DNA from: Yersinia kristensenii
Lineage (GTDB): Bacteria; Pseudomonadota; Gammaproteobacteria; Enterobacterales; Enterobacteriaceae
Assembly (NCBI RefSeq): GCF_900460525.1
Contig: NZ_UHIY01000001.1
Span: 4,216,001 to 4,280,000, forward strand
Length of the DNA: 64,000 nucleotides
Reading direction: 5' to 3'
Shown here: positions 42,281 to 51,831 of the stretch, piece by piece
Layout: each line of letters opens with the position of its first letter
How positions within the stretch are numbered: position 1 is the stretch's first letter
Program-made: the position numbers and the translations under genes
The notes under the pieces: generated by a model
The model's input: only the letters and a program-made list of their open reading frames with translations
What the model was told of the DNA's origin: nothing
Databases searched by the model: none

Positions 42281-42757
42281 TCATTTTGACGAGCGGAAAT
42301 AGCGATGCCAAGGGAAAAACAACAAACCGAGAATCACCACATCGGGGATTTTTTGTAGCAGCAGGCTATGCAAAATTTCAGCTCCGGTAGCGCCATCAAT
42401 GCGGAAGACATCGACATCCAGCTCTAACCAGTCCAGTGACGCCATCAGCAAATAGATGCTGGCCACCCATTGGCAAGCCAGATAGCACCAGCGTGCCCAA
42501 TTTTGCCGCAAACAGACGGCTACGCCACAAACTATTTCCAGCAACAGGATCAAAATGCTGGCAATAAATATCAGGGCAGAATCCCAGTATTGCAGGCTTT
42601 CAGCGATAAAACTGCCAGTGCCTCTCCAGCCCAACGTCGCCACCAAGAGGATTACGCCGAGGAAACGGGTCGCAATAATGGCGATTCCGGCGATTAACAC
42701 CGGGACGGGAGTGGTGGCGGCTGATGAAAACGCTGCGGATGAAAATAACAGTCTCAT
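42281..42757 (-). CDS. ybjO: YbjO-family inner-membrane protein (DUF2593)
   Basis: 158-residue protein with four predicted membrane segments (for example VLIAGIAIIATRFLGVILLV and ALIFIASILILLLEIVCGVAV) and a basic C-terminus. It lies between potI and rlmC, the position of E. coli ybjO, and belongs to the same family. No function is known. Confidence 0.8.
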   Translation of the reverse strand: MRLLFSSAAFSSAATTPVPVLIAGIAIIATRFLGVILLVATLGWRGTGSFIAESLQYWDSALIFIASILILLLEIVCGVAVCLRQNWARWCYLACQWVASIYLLMASLDWLELDVDVFRIDGATGAEILHSLLLQKIPDVVILGLLFFPWHRYFRSSK

Positions 42758-42814
42758 ATTGCCCAGTTTGTCTCCCGATTCGGGTTTTGTAACCTAATGT
42801 TATCCCTGATAATA

Positions 42815-42834
42815 ATGCCGCTCGAAAGCGGCAT
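42815..42834 (-). terminator. Hairpin after potI
   Basis: Perfect 8-bp stem ATGCCGCT / AGCGGCAT with a four-base loop, 91 bp past the potI stop and before ybjO. No strong U tract, so it may only partly terminate. Confidence 0.5.
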
Positions 42835-42924
42835 CAAAAGATAATGAAAGACTAACAGTTTTCAGGCTAATCAGCTATTTATTAACAATTATCCACTAAT
42901 TAACAATTAGCCATTCATTCATAA

Positions 42925-43770
42925 TCAACTGCGGGCAGCTTTGCGTAATTCGCGCAACCGCTGTTTTTCCGAACGGGACATAAACCACCACGCAATTAAG
43001 CCGATAATCCCGACCACCAGCAAAATCAGAGTCGCTAGCGCATTTATCTCCGGGTTCACCCCCATACGCACACTGGAGAACACCAACATCGGTAAGGTTG
43101 TTGCGCCCGGCCCGGCGACAAAACTGGCGATCACTAAATCATCCAGCGACAGAGTAAAGGCCAGTAGCCAGCCAGAGATTAATGCTGGAGCAATCATCGG
43201 CACGGTAATCACAAAGAACACTTTCAATGGGGTTGCCCCCAAATCCATAGCGGCTTCTTCGATTGATCGGTCTAATTCGCGTAAGCGGGAGCTAATAACC
43301 ACGGTCACATAGGCAGTACAGAAGGTCACATGTGCCAGCCAGATGGTGAACATACCGCGCTCAGCTGGCCAGCCAATCGCATGGCCCATGGCGACAAACA
43401 GCAATAATAATGATAAACCAGTAATGACGTCCGGCATCACCAATGGGGCTGTCAGCATAAAAGCAAAACCGGTCGAGCCGCGAAAACGGCCAAAGCGCAC
43501 CATGACCACCGCCGCTATCGTCCCCAACACCACCGCCATGGTGGCAGAAGCCGCGGCGATAGTGAGGCTCAACCCCACCGCTGATATCATCGCCGAATCA
43601 TTGAACAGCTCTATATACCAGCGGATAGACCACCCCGCCCACACAGTGACCAGCTTCGAACTGTTAAACGAGTAGATAACCAGCATCAACATCGGCGCAT
43701 ACAAGAAGGTATAGCCGACAATCAAGATAACTCGACGCCAGACCGAGCGCACTTCCGGTAAGTTATTCAT
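42925..43770 (-). CDS. potI: Putrescine ABC transporter permease PotI
   Basis: Inner-membrane permease of the PotFGHI putrescine importer. The 281-residue protein has six predicted spans. Its EAA loop is EEAAMDLGATPLKVFFVITV (~residues 168-187). Its start overlaps the potH stop by four bases (ATGA type). Length equals the E. coli protein (281). Confidence 0.96.
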   Translation of the reverse strand: MNNLPEVRSVWRRVILIVGYTFLYAPMLMLVIYSFNSSKLVTVWAGWSIRWYIELFNDSAMISAVGLSLTIAAASATMAVVLGTIAAVVMVRFGRFRGSTGFAFMLTAPLVMPDVITGLSLLLLFVAMGHAIGWPAERGMFTIWLAHVTFCTAYVTVVISSRLRELDRSIEEAAMDLGATPLKVFFVITVPMIAPALISGWLLAFTLSLDDLVIASFVAGPGATTLPMLVFSSVRMGVNPEINALATLILLVVGIIGLIAWWFMSRSEKQRLRELRKAARS

Positions 43771-44750
43771 ACCGCGCCTCCTGCTGCTTTATTTTGGTGC
43801 TTGTGGAACCAAATAATCGGCACGATCAGTAACACTAACATCACTGTCGCGACGGCGGAGGCTACTGGCCAGTCGCGGTTGTTAAAGAATTCTTGCCATA
43901 AAATACGGCCAATCATGATGCTGTCCGGCCCGCCGAGCAGTTCAGGAATAACAAACTCGCCCACTGCCGGAATAAAGACCAACATGGAACCGGCCACGAT
44001 CCCCCCTTTGGTCAAGGGGACAATCACACTGACAAAGGTTTTAAAGGGCTTAGCACCCAGATCCAGTGCTGCTTCGACCAACGAGTAGTCCAATCGGGTC
44101 AGCGCGGTATAGATAGGCAACACCATGAAAGGTAGGTAGGAATACACCACGCCAATATAGACCGCCAAATTGGTATGCAGAATAATCAGCGGCTGATCAA
44201 TAATCCCGGTCCACATCAGGAAGTTATTCAAAATGCCATTATTTTTCAGGATCCCCATCCAGGCATACACCCGAATCAGAAATGATGTCCATGACGGCAG
44301 AATCACCAGCAGCAATAAAATATTTCGCGTGGATGATTTACTATGGGCAATCGCCCAAGCCAATGGATAGCCGATAATCAGACAGCATAAGGTGGATACC
44401 CCCGCCACTTGCAATGATTGCAGGTAAGCATCGATATACAGTGGATCATCAAGCAGTTGCAGATAGTTGCCCAGATTGAGCGAAATATCCAGCTTACCGT
44501 CCAGCCAAGTCACCAGGTCGGTATAAGGCGGAACTGCGCGCGCCATCTCTGCCAGGCTGATTTTGAAAACAATCAGGAACGGCAGCATAAACAGCAAGAA
44601 TAACCATAAATAAGGGATGCCAATGACCCATTTCCGGCCATGCGACATTTGGAAACGTTGGATCAGCACTTTTACCGGCCCTACAGCTCGGGTCGGTGGT
44701 TCTGCTGCCCCACGGGTGGATTCTGGTATCACAATATGTTTGCTCCCCAA
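43767..44750 (-). CDS. potH: Putrescine ABC transporter permease PotH
   Basis: Partner permease of PotI. The 327-residue protein has an N-terminal cytoplasmic extension, about six spans and an EAA loop VEAALDLGAKPFKTFVSVIV. It follows potG by 36 bp and overlaps potI. The E. coli protein is 317 residues; the difference is at the N-terminus, where a later start (around MSHGRKWVIG) is possible but less well supported. Confidence 0.95.
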   Translation of the reverse strand: MGSKHIVIPESTRGAAEPPTRAVGPVKVLIQRFQMSHGRKWVIGIPYLWLFLLFMLPFLIVFKISLAEMARAVPPYTDLVTWLDGKLDISLNLGNYLQLLDDPLYIDAYLQSLQVAGVSTLCCLIIGYPLAWAIAHSKSSTRNILLLLVILPSWTSFLIRVYAWMGILKNNGILNNFLMWTGIIDQPLIILHTNLAVYIGVVYSYLPFMVLPIYTALTRLDYSLVEAALDLGAKPFKTFVSVIVPLTKGGIVAGSMLVFIPAVGEFVIPELLGGPDSIMIGRILWQEFFNNRDWPVASAVATVMLVLLIVPIIWFHKHQNKAAGGAV

Positions 44751-44786
44751 ACGATCAGCAACCCAAGCTATAAGTTACCCAAGTCA

Positions 44787-45920
44787 TCAGTTACTCAAGA
44801 CAACACAGCTGTCGGCATCCCAGCAGAGTTGCACTTCATCACCCCAGGTTGGCATCCCTTTACGGTAACGGTGGCCATTCTGTAGCTGTGCGGTGAGCAT
44901 CTGCCCGCTGTGTAATTTCACGTGATAAATGGATAAATCGCCCAAATAAGCAATGTGCACCACTTCACCGACGGCAAAGTTACAGCCATCTTCCGGCACC
45001 TGTTCGCATAACATCACTTTCTCTGGCCGCAGGGCGACAAAAACAGGCACGCCGTCAACCACAGAAGCATCCGAATCCACCTTCAGTGGATGGCGTAGGC
45101 CGGGGCTATCGATAACCAGCGCATCATCCAGTCGCTCTTTTAATACGCCTTCAAACACATTTACTGAGCCGATAAATTCCGCGCTAAATCTGCTGTTCGG
45201 ATGCTCATAAATCTCTTCAGGCTCACCAATTTGCACGAATTTGCCACGGTTCATTATGGCAATACGCCCGGCCATGGTCATGGCCTCTTCCTGGTCGTGG
45301 GTCACCATCACGCAAGTTGCCCCCACGCGCTCCAGAATATCCACCACTTCGAGTTGCATGCGGTCGCGCAGTTTTTTGTCCAACGCGCCCATCGGCTCGT
45401 CCAACAACAGCAATTTTGGCCGTTTAGCCAGGCTACGTGCCAATGCTACCCGTTGACGCTGACCGCCGGATAACTGATGCGGCTTGCGCTTGGCAAACTC
45501 TTGCATGTGCACCAGTGTCAGCATCTCTGCCACTCGGCTTTTGATTTCGTTAGCCGGCAATTTGTCCTGCTTCAAACCAAACGCGATATTTTGCTCAACA
45601 GTCATATGCGGGAACAATGCATACGACTGGAACATCATATTGATTGGGCGCTGATAAGGCGGCACGTGCGACAAATCCTGCCCATCGAGAACAATCTGAC
45701 CTTGAGTCGGCTGTTCAAAACCGGCCAGCATGCGCAATAGGGTGGACTTCCCACAACCTGAAGCCCCTAACAGCGCAAAGATTTCGCCTTTGTAGATAGT
45801 CAAATTGACATCATCTACCGCGGCCTGCCCATCAAATGATTTGGTTAAGTTGCGAATCTCCAGCAAGGGTGTGAACACCTTCTGAGATTTTGGCTGCGGG
45901 CGGGGAATTACATCATTCAC
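44787..45920 (-). CDS. potG: Putrescine ABC transporter ATP-binding protein PotG
   Basis: ATPase of PotFGHI. The 377-residue protein has Walker A GASGCGKST (~residues 53-61), signature LSGGQRQRVALARSLA, Walker B LLLLDEPMGALD and a C-terminal TOBE regulatory domain (HIAYLGDLSIYHVKL). It lies 167 bp after potF with a hairpin in between, as is common where the binding protein must outnumber the ATPase. Confidence 0.96.
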   Translation of the reverse strand: MNDVIPRPQPKSQKVFTPLLEIRNLTKSFDGQAAVDDVNLTIYKGEIFALLGASGCGKSTLLRMLAGFEQPTQGQIVLDGQDLSHVPPYQRPINMMFQSYALFPHMTVEQNIAFGLKQDKLPANEIKSRVAEMLTLVHMQEFAKRKPHQLSGGQRQRVALARSLAKRPKLLLLDEPMGALDKKLRDRMQLEVVDILERVGATCVMVTHDQEEAMTMAGRIAIMNRGKFVQIGEPEEIYEHPNSRFSAEFIGSVNVFEGVLKERLDDALVIDSPGLRHPLKVDSDASVVDGVPVFVALRPEKVMLCEQVPEDGCNFAVGEVVHIAYLGDLSIYHVKLHSGQMLTAQLQNGHRYRKGMPTWGDEVQLCWDADSCVVLSN

Positions 45921-45985
45921 TCAGCGTGCTCTCCGTAAAAGCAGAACAGGCCGCATTCAAGCTGCGGCGCAATAAAAAAACAGGA

Positions 45986-46005
45986 ACAGGAAGATGCCTC
46001 CCTGT
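45986..46005 (-). terminator. Attenuating hairpin between potF and potG
   Basis: On the minus strand, stem ACAGGGAG / CTTCCTGT (one G-U pair) with a GCAT loop is followed by TCCTGTTTTTTTA. This is a plausible leaky terminator that would lower potGHI expression relative to potF. Confidence 0.4.
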
Positions 46006-46087
46006 CCCTACCATAGTCTATTTTACTTATCCATCAGTGTATTATCAGTGACAAGCTCATCACCTGAAGCTGATTTCCGCCAATGGT

Positions 46088-47197
46088 TTATTTACCACTT
46101 TTCACTTTGGTCCAAGCCCGGGTGATCACGCGATCAATTTTGGGATCTTGTACTTTTAATGTGAACATTTTGGCTCGCACATCAGCTGGCGGATAAATAC
46201 CTGGATTATCACGGACTTCTGCATTCACCAGCGGGGTCGCTGCTTTATTCGCATTGGCATAAAACACGTGATTGCTGATATTGGCAATCACATCAGGGCG
46301 CATCAGATAATTCAGGAATTGATAAGCTTCGTCCTGATTTTTAGCATCAGCGGGCATGGCAAAGACATCAAAGAAAGCTAATGCCCCCTCTTTCGGAATA
46401 CTGTAAGCCACATTAACACCATTTTTGGCTTCTTTGGCGCGATTAGAGGCCTGCATGATGTCGCCAGCCCAACCCACAGCGACACAGATATCCCCGTTTG
46501 CCAGGTCATTTATGTATTGTGAAGAGTGGAAATAGCGGATATTGGGGCGTAATTTTAATAACAATTCCGTGGCCGGACCGGTGTAATCTGTGGCCTGAAT
46601 ACTGTTGGGATCTTTGCCCAAGTAATTGAGCACGGTGGCAAAAATCTCGCTCGGTGCATCCAGGAAGGAAACGCCACAACTTTTTAGCTTCTCAAGATTT
46701 TCGGGTTTTAGCACCAGATCCCAACTGTTTACCGGGGCATCTTTCCCCAACGCCGCTTTAACTTTCTCGACGTTATAGCCAATACCGGTGGTCGCCCACA
46801 GATACGGAATGGCGTATTTATTATCCGGATCGTGCTTGCCGACCAAGGTCAACAACTCGGGATCAAGATTTTTATCATTCGGTAATTTACTTTTATCCAG
46901 CGGCTTGAATACGCCCGCAGACAATTGGCGTTCGAGGAAACTGGCTGACGGCACCACCAAGTCAAACCCGGTACTCCCCGCCATCAATTTACCTTCCAAC
47001 ACCTCGTTGGAGTCAAACACATCATAGACAACTTTAATGCCAGTTTCTTTTTGGAAATTTGCCAGCGTATCTGGCGCAATATAATCAGACCAGTTGTAAA
47101 TGTGCAGTGTTTTTTCTTCAGCAGATGCTGAGACGGACGCAGCCATTAATAGGCCAGCAGCAACACCCGATAACCACTTTTTACGTTGGGTGAACAT
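46088..47197 (-). CDS. potF: Putrescine-binding periplasmic protein PotF
   Basis: Periplasmic receptor for putrescine. The 369-residue protein has the signal peptide MFTQRKKWLSGVAAGLLMAA, with cleavage after ASVSASA. The mature part has the polyamine SBP pattern LHIYNWSDYIAPDT and DVFDSNEVLEGKLMAGSTGF. The putrescine-site residues include the aromatic NWSDY. GAGGAGT precedes the start. It is first in potFGHI. Confidence 0.96.
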   Translation of the reverse strand: MFTQRKKWLSGVAAGLLMAASVSASAEEKTLHIYNWSDYIAPDTLANFQKETGIKVVYDVFDSNEVLEGKLMAGSTGFDLVVPSASFLERQLSAGVFKPLDKSKLPNDKNLDPELLTLVGKHDPDNKYAIPYLWATTGIGYNVEKVKAALGKDAPVNSWDLVLKPENLEKLKSCGVSFLDAPSEIFATVLNYLGKDPNSIQATDYTGPATELLLKLRPNIRYFHSSQYINDLANGDICVAVGWAGDIMQASNRAKEAKNGVNVAYSIPKEGALAFFDVFAMPADAKNQDEAYQFLNYLMRPDVIANISNHVFYANANKAATPLVNAEVRDNPGIYPPADVRAKMFTLKVQDPKIDRVITRAWTKVKSGK

Positions 47198-47613
47198 CCG
47201 TTAACTCCTCCAGAATAGGGGGTAAATTGGTGCGATAAATTTGCATCCGTAGGATACAACGCCTTTGCCCTGCCGAGCGCGATTGCCACAAACACCAGAT
47301 GCATGACTATGCACCGAGAGTGATGATTAATCCAACAAGGATAATCACTTCTTTTGCGGAGGAATATTATGCCCTTTGCAGAAACAGCAGCATAACCGCA
47401 GTTCGCAATCCACACCAGACTCTAGGGTAAAAAACGCCTTTTATCGATTTTTTATGCATATTCTATCTATGTAATGCGCCACTAATGGCATAAACGGCGA
47501 TAAATATCTGGCAAAGGAGGGTAAAAAGCAGAATATCTTATGGTTTACGGGGGGGAATGACAGTGTGCCGCTGATGATCAGCAGCACTCTGATTATTGAT
47601 GCACGGGAGTCAA
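47198..47613. promoter_or_regulatory. potF upstream spacer
   Basis: 416-bp spacer between the potF start and the ybjN stop. It must hold the potF promoter. No gene, RNA or clear operator was recognised. Confidence 0.35.
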
Positions 47614-48099
47614 TTAATGTATGACAGGGTAAGCAGTGGCGGTTTGCGGCAACTCATCGTCATCACTGTTACCGATAAACAGTAAGTCGTTAGCGCGCGC
47701 CTCCAGAATGATCATCGAAATCTGCTCTTCGCACTGCTGCATAAAATAACCAAATTGCGCGAATGTCACCCCAACCTCTACAGTCAGTGACTGGCAGACA
47801 ATCAGTTTTGGCAAATTATCGTCCTGAATATCAATAAAAGCCTTCACCGTCAGTGAGCTGGCGTTGATTTGGCTAAGATCCGCAACCAGCGGGATTAAGG
47901 CGGTCGGCCGCACTTCGGCCAGCGCTGAAAACAGGATGATGTTATCAACCAAATCAATTTTGGCATCAAACACCCCTTCAAAATTTTGCATATGTGGTAA
48001 ATGCAGTGCCTGACAGGAATCGCACTCAAAAAATGAGATACCGAGTTGATCCAGCCAACGCCGTAATAAGGCTAAATCCGGGACGATGAGTGAATCCAT
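47614..48099 (-). CDS. ybjN: YbjN-family protein
   Basis: 161-residue protein of the YbjN family, which has a type III secretion chaperone-like fold. E. coli YbjN affects motility, fimbriae and stress responses by an unknown route. Visible blocks are ISFFECDSCQALHLPHMQNF and VKAFIDIQDDNLPKLIVCQS. The E. coli protein is 158 residues. It precedes potF on the same strand, but the 416-bp gap suggests a separate transcript. In E. coli rimK and nfsA lie upstream; they are absent here. Confidence 0.88.
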   Translation of the reverse strand: MDSLIVPDLALLRRWLDQLGISFFECDSCQALHLPHMQNFEGVFDAKIDLVDNIILFSALAEVRPTALIPLVADLSQINASSLTVKAFIDIQDDNLPKLIVCQSLTVEVGVTFAQFGYFMQQCEEQISMIILEARANDLLFIGNSDDDELPQTATAYPVIH

Positions 48100-48217
48100 A
48101 ACTACCTACCTCACGATTCTCATAATATGAAAAGTGGAATAGCTTACGGAATATTGGCCGACAGCGCCACTTCAATCCCGACTAATTTAATGTCCTCAAT
48201 AAGACTCAATCATGAGC

Positions 48218-48526
48218 TTACTCAGATTCATTCTCTTTTTTGGTTCGCGCTTGTTCTAACTCTTTCTTTGATTGTGGCCTGGATATTCTATCAGCACTGC
48301 CTAATAGCGGACCAAAACCATGGGCTACGCGCCAAACAATACAAGCAGCCGCCGGGATCATCAGAGCAATTCCGATAAAAATCATTATGATGGCAACTGC
48401 CGGTGTACCAATGGAGCCTGGCAGTGACAAATAATCATTAATACTTAAATAGGCAATAACCAGTAACAGCATCCCCAGCACTTCTGCCACGATAACAATA
48501 CGGGGCATATCTCCTAATGAGCGCAT
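48218..48526 (-). CDS. ybjC: DUF1418 inner-membrane protein (YbjC-like)
   Basis: 102-residue protein with two membrane spans (VAEVLGMLLLVIAYLSI and AVAIIMIFIGIALMIPAAAC) and a charged C-terminal tail. The N-terminus MRSLGDMPRIVIV and overall layout match E. coli YbjC. GGAGGTAAAG precedes the start. Function is unknown. Confidence 0.75.
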   Translation of the reverse strand: MRSLGDMPRIVIVAEVLGMLLLVIAYLSINDYLSLPGSIGTPAVAIIMIFIGIALMIPAAACIVWRVAHGFGPLLGSADRISRPQSKKELEQARTKKENESE

Positions 48527-48550
48527 CTTTACCTCCGATAGGCTCGACCC

Positions 48551-48672
48551 TTAGTACTTGAAGCCGCAGGGATGTTGGCGACGCTCAATAACCCGGATCA
48601 CTTACTTATGTAAGCTCATCAAGGTTCTCTTGCTTGCCGTCTGGCTGCAACTCCCCGTTCTTTGGCTATATA
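48551..48672 (-). repeat. Divergent ERIC-like repeat (inverted orientation)
   Basis: About 120 bp starting TACTTGAAGCCGCAGGGATG and ending CTGGCTGCAACTCC, with a central GTAAGCTCA core. It reads as an ERIC relative in reverse orientation between the DUF1418 gene and grxA. Confidence 0.55.
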
Positions 48673-48868
48673 AACTTTTACTAGTGTATTGAATCCCCAT
48701 TATTTGTAACAGTATCAAGATGCAAATAGGTAGGATTAATCAGATTAACAGGTAAATCCTGCTTTTTTTTCACTCCACCACAGGGCATAGTAGACCCAAG
48801 TGAGAGTGAGTAATACGCTAGAAGTTATTTAACAGTTGAATATATCAGGAACTGTTAGCGAAGTGATT

Positions 48869-48992
48869 ACACCCAATAGATTTCAAGATTCAGGAAGGCG
48901 GCAAGCAAGAGAATCTCGACGAACTGACCCAAGTCAGTGACCCGAGTGAACGAGTACAGCCAACACACCTGCAGCTTGAAAGGTGACGGGAA
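48869..48992 (+). repeat. ERIC-like repeat, divergent subfamily
   Basis: Starts ACACCCAATAGATTTCAAGA and ends GCAGCTTGAAAGGTGACGGG, with GGAAGGCGGCAAGC and AACACACCTGCAGC inside. It shares the outer ERIC parts but has a different centre (CGACGAACTGACCCAAGTCAG). It ends about 25 bp before the grxA start. Confidence 0.65.
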
Positions 48993-49018
48993 ACCTCAAT
49001 TTAATCAAGGAGTTTTAC

Positions 49019-49282
49019 ATGTTTGCTGTGATTTTTGGGCGTCCTGGATGTCCTTACTGTGTTCGTGCCAAAGAACTGGCGGAAAAACTGGAAACTGAAC
49101 GCGACGATTTTAAATTCCGTTACATCGATATTCACGCGGAAGGGATCACCAAAGCTGATCTGGAAAAAACCGTCGGCAAACCGGTAGAAACCGTGCCACA
49201 AATCTTTATTGATGAGAAGCACATTGGCGGTTGCACAGATTTCGAAGCCTATGCTAAAGAAAATCTGAGCCTGTTCAAGTAA
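49019..49282 (+). CDS. grxA: Glutaredoxin 1
   Basis: Glutathione-dependent disulfide reductase, electron donor for ribonucleotide reductase and PAPS reductase. The 87-residue protein starts at the ATG at 49019 after AAGGAG, with active site CPYC at Cys11/Cys14 and the GSH-binding TVPQIFIDEKHIGGCTDF. Length is near E. coli GrxA (85). A terminator follows. In E. coli it is OxyR-controlled; no OxyR site was identified here. Confidence 0.97.
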   Translation: MFAVIFGRPGCPYCVRAKELAEKLETERDDFKFRYIDIHAEGITKADLEKTVGKPVETVPQIFIDEKHIGGCTDFEAYAKENLSLFK

Positions 49283-49357
49283 TCGGCTGACAAACTCATC
49301 TATTAACGGGCCACGCTAGCTAACAGCGGCGAAGCCAGAAATGATAAGTTTTATGCG

Positions 49358-49384
49358 AAAAAGGGTGCTTGCCACCCTTTTTTC
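49358..49384 (+). terminator. grxA terminator
   Basis: Perfect 9-bp stem AAAAGGGTG / CACCCTTTT with a five-base loop and a T tract, 77 bp past grxA. Confidence 0.85.
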
Positions 49385-49641
49385 TTACCGCTCATTGATA
49401 TCAACGCAGTCGTCGCACTCTACCAAAATCACTTTATGCTGCTTATTTGCAGCACATAACACCTCATTTATCCAACAATCAAGTATATCCCACCAGCCAC
49501 ACCAAACTTCCCGCTTACTACTGGCTGTCTCGCAGCAGACCGACTAGAATAACCCACGCTATTGCCTACATTGATATCCTGTCGGCGATAACTTTTTAAA
49601 TTAAAAGATATGTGTCGCTCTGATTTAACATTAAGGGTGTA
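49385..49641. other. grxA-ybjL spacer without a recognised gene
   Basis: AT-rich spacer up to the ERIC element. No convincing gene, RNA or operator was seen. Confidence 0.3.
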
Positions 49642-49767
49642 TATACCCAAAATAATTCGAGTTGCAGGAAGGCGGCAAGTGAGAGAGTCCCGATGAGCTT
49701 AATGAATAAGTGATTCGGGTGATTGAACGTAGCCAACGCACATGCGGCTTGAAGTATGACGGATATA
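49642..49767 (+). repeat. ERIC element (copy 3)
   Basis: 126-bp unit from TATACCC to GGATATA with ERIC core GATGAGCTTAATGAATAAGT. It ends 38 bp before the ybjL start. Confidence 0.88.
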
Positions 49768-49805
49768 CATCGTGGATTATCCTGGCTGAATAGAAAGTCA
49801 TACTC

Positions 49806-51494
49806 GTGAATATAAACGTCGCAAATTTGTTAAACGGCAACTACATCTTGCTGTTATTCGTGGTTTTAGCGCTGGGATTATGCCTGGGTAAACTGCGATT
49901 AGGGCCGATTCAATTAGGTAACGCTATTGGGGTGTTGGTGGTCTCACTGTTGCTTGGGCAGCAGCACTTTACCATCAATACCGAAGCCCTGAATCTGGGC
50001 TTTATGCTGTTTATTTTTTGTGTTGGTGTCGAAGCTGGCCCAAACTTTTTCTCTATTTTCTTCCGTGACGGCAAAAACTACCTGATGCTGGCTTTGGTCA
50101 TGGTGAGCAGCGCGATGGTGCTGGCACTGGGGCTTGGCAAGTTATTTGGCTGGGACATTGGTCTGACGGCCGGGATGCTGGCTGGCTCCATGACCTCTAC
50201 TCCCGTGTTGGTGGGGGCTGGCGATACCCTGCGCCATACCATCGCCAATAACCCGGCGCTGCAACACGCCCAAGATAACCTCAGCCTGGGTTACGCCCTG
50301 ACCTATCTTATCGGGCTGGTCAGCCTGATTTTAGGCGCGCGATATTTACCCAAACTTCAACACCAAGACTTGCCGACCAGTGCCCAACAAATTGCTCGTG
50401 AGCGCGGCCTCGACACTGACAGCCAGCGCAAAGTCTATTTGCCGGTGATCCGCGCCTATCGAGTTGGCCCGGAATTAGTGGCGTGGGCCGACGGTAAAAA
50501 TCTCCGTGAATTAGGGATTTATCGCCAAACTGGCTGCTATATTGAGCGTATTCGCCGCAATGGCATCTTGGCGAACCCAGATGGTGACGCGGTACTGCAA
50601 GTTGGCGATGAGATCTCGCTGGTCGGCTATCCAGATGCCCATTCCCGCCTTGACCCCAGTTTTCGTAATGGGAAAGAAGTGTTCGACCGTGACTTGCTGG
50701 ACATGCGCATTGTTACCGAAGAGATTGTAGTCAAAAACAGCAATGCCGTCGGCAAACGCCTCAGCCATTTAAAACTGACCGACCACGGCTGCTTCCTTAA
50801 CCGCGTAATCCGCAGCCAGATTGAAATGCCGATTGATGACAATGTGGTGTTGAATAAAGGCGATGTATTGCAAGTCAGTGGTGATGCACGGCGCGTCAAA
50901 AGCGTGGCAGAAAAAATTGGCTTTATCTCCATTCATAGCCAAGTCACCGATCTGCTGGCATTCTGCGCTTTCTTTATTTTGGGATTAATGATTGGCCTGA
51001 TTACCTTCCAATTCAGTAACTTCAGCTTTGGTATTGGTAATGCCGCCGGCCTGTTAATGGCGGGCATCATGCTAGGCTTCTTACGTGCCAACCACCCGAC
51101 TTTCGGCTATATCCCGCAAGGGGCGCTCAATATGGTGAAAGAGTTCGGCTTAATGGTCTTTATGGCGGGCGTCGGGTTAAGCGCAGGTGGCGGCATTAAT
51201 AGCAGCCTGGGGGCCGTGGGCGGGCAAATGCTGATTTCCGGCTTGATTGTGAGTTTAGTGCCGGTGGTTATCTGTTTTATCTTCGGCGCTTATGTATTGC
51301 GCATGAACCGTGCTCTGCTTTTCGGCGCTATCATGGGCGCGCGTACCTGCGCACCGGCCATGGATATCATCAGTGATACTGCTCGCAGTAACATCCCCGC
51401 ACTGGGCTATGCCGGTACTTATGCCATTGCGAACGTGTTACTGACATTAGCTGGCTCGTTAATCGTCATCATCTGGCCGGGAATATTAGGCTAA
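49806..51494 (+). CDS. ybjL: YidE/YbjL-type putative transporter
   Basis: 562-residue inner-membrane protein of the aspartate:alanine exchanger (AAE) superfamily. It has two membrane halves of about five to six spans (residues ~10-185 and ~380-560) flanking two cytosolic RCK_C/TrkA-C domains (~200-370, including [15 protein letters not shown] and [17 protein letters not shown]). Repeated half-motifs [17 protein letters not shown] and [15 protein letters not shown] show the internal duplication. Length equals the E. coli YbjL protein (561). Substrate unknown. Confidence 0.93.
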   Translation: MNINVANLLNGNYILLLFVVLALGLCLGKLRLGPIQLGNAIGVLVVSLLLGQQHFTINTEALNLGFMLFIFCVGVEAGPNFFSIFFRDGKNYLMLALVMVSSAMVLALGLGKLFGWDIGLTAGMLAGSMTSTPVLVGAGDTLRHTIANNPALQHAQDNLSLGYALTYLIGLVSLILGARYLPKLQHQDLPTSAQQIARERGLDTDSQRKVYLPVIRAYRVGPELVAWADGKNLRELGIYRQTGCYIERIRRNGILANPDGDAVLQVGDEISLVGYPDAHSRLDPSFRNGKEVFDRDLLDMRIVTEEIVVKNSNAVGKRLSHLKLTDHGCFLNRVIRSQIEMPIDDNVVLNKGDVLQVSGDARRVKSVAEKIGFISIHSQVTDLLAFCAFFILGLMIGLITFQFSNFSFGIGNAAGLLMAGIMLGFLRANHPTFGYIPQGALNMVKEFGLMVFMAGVGLSAGGGINSSLGAVGGQMLISGLIVSLVPVVICFIFGAYVLRMNRALLFGAIMGARTCAPAMDIISDTARSNIPALGYAGTYAIANVLLTLAGSLIVIIWPGILG

Positions 51495-51556
51495 TGTACT
51501 AAAAGAGGCATTCAAGACAAAGCTAAACATTATTTTAACCTTTTTTCATTTCCCTA

Positions 51557-51584
51557 GAACTTTCTGACTAGACTGGGGTCTGAT
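51557..51584 (+). promoter_or_regulatory. Sigma-E promoter of rybB
   Basis: GAACTT (51557-51562), 16-bp spacer, TCTGAT (51579-51584), five bases before the RNA start. This matches the sigma-E (RpoE) consensus GGAACTT-N16-TCTGA almost perfectly. Confidence 0.9.
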
Positions 51585-51589
51585 TTAAT

Positions 51590-51670
51590 GCCACTGCTTT
51601 TCTTTGATGTCCCCATATTGAGGAGCCCGATAGTCCCGCCTTCTTAGGTTCAAGACTAATCGGGTTTTTT
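51590..51670 (+). ncRNA. rybB: RybB Hfq-dependent small RNA
   Basis: 81-nt gene whose 5' end GCCACTGCTTTTCTTTGATG is the conserved RybB seed that pairs with outer-membrane-protein mRNAs (ompC, ompW and others) and blocks their translation. It ends in a terminator stem CCCGATAGTC / GACTAATCGGG with TTTTTT. A near-perfect sigma-E promoter lies directly upstream, as in E. coli, where RybB is the envelope-stress arm that shuts down porin synthesis. It follows ybjL, the E. coli neighbourhood. The middle hairpin differs from E. coli but keeps the same shape. Confidence 0.93.
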
Positions 51671-51831
51671 CTTGTCTGGAATTCAAGCCGTTACCTATCA
51701 ATACCTTACAACCGATTCGCATAGCCATTGGCGATGAAATGGCGGCAGCACTAAGAAGTTTTTCATTTGAATGCTTGAATTTTAGGTTTAGTCACCTAGT
51801 ATTTAACCCTCTTATCTATAGGGATGTTCAA

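Noticed and set aside
47227..47245. Sigma-54-like TTGGTGC...TTTGCAT near potF
   Set aside because: Wrong strand for potF and poor match to TGGCAC-N5-TTGC.
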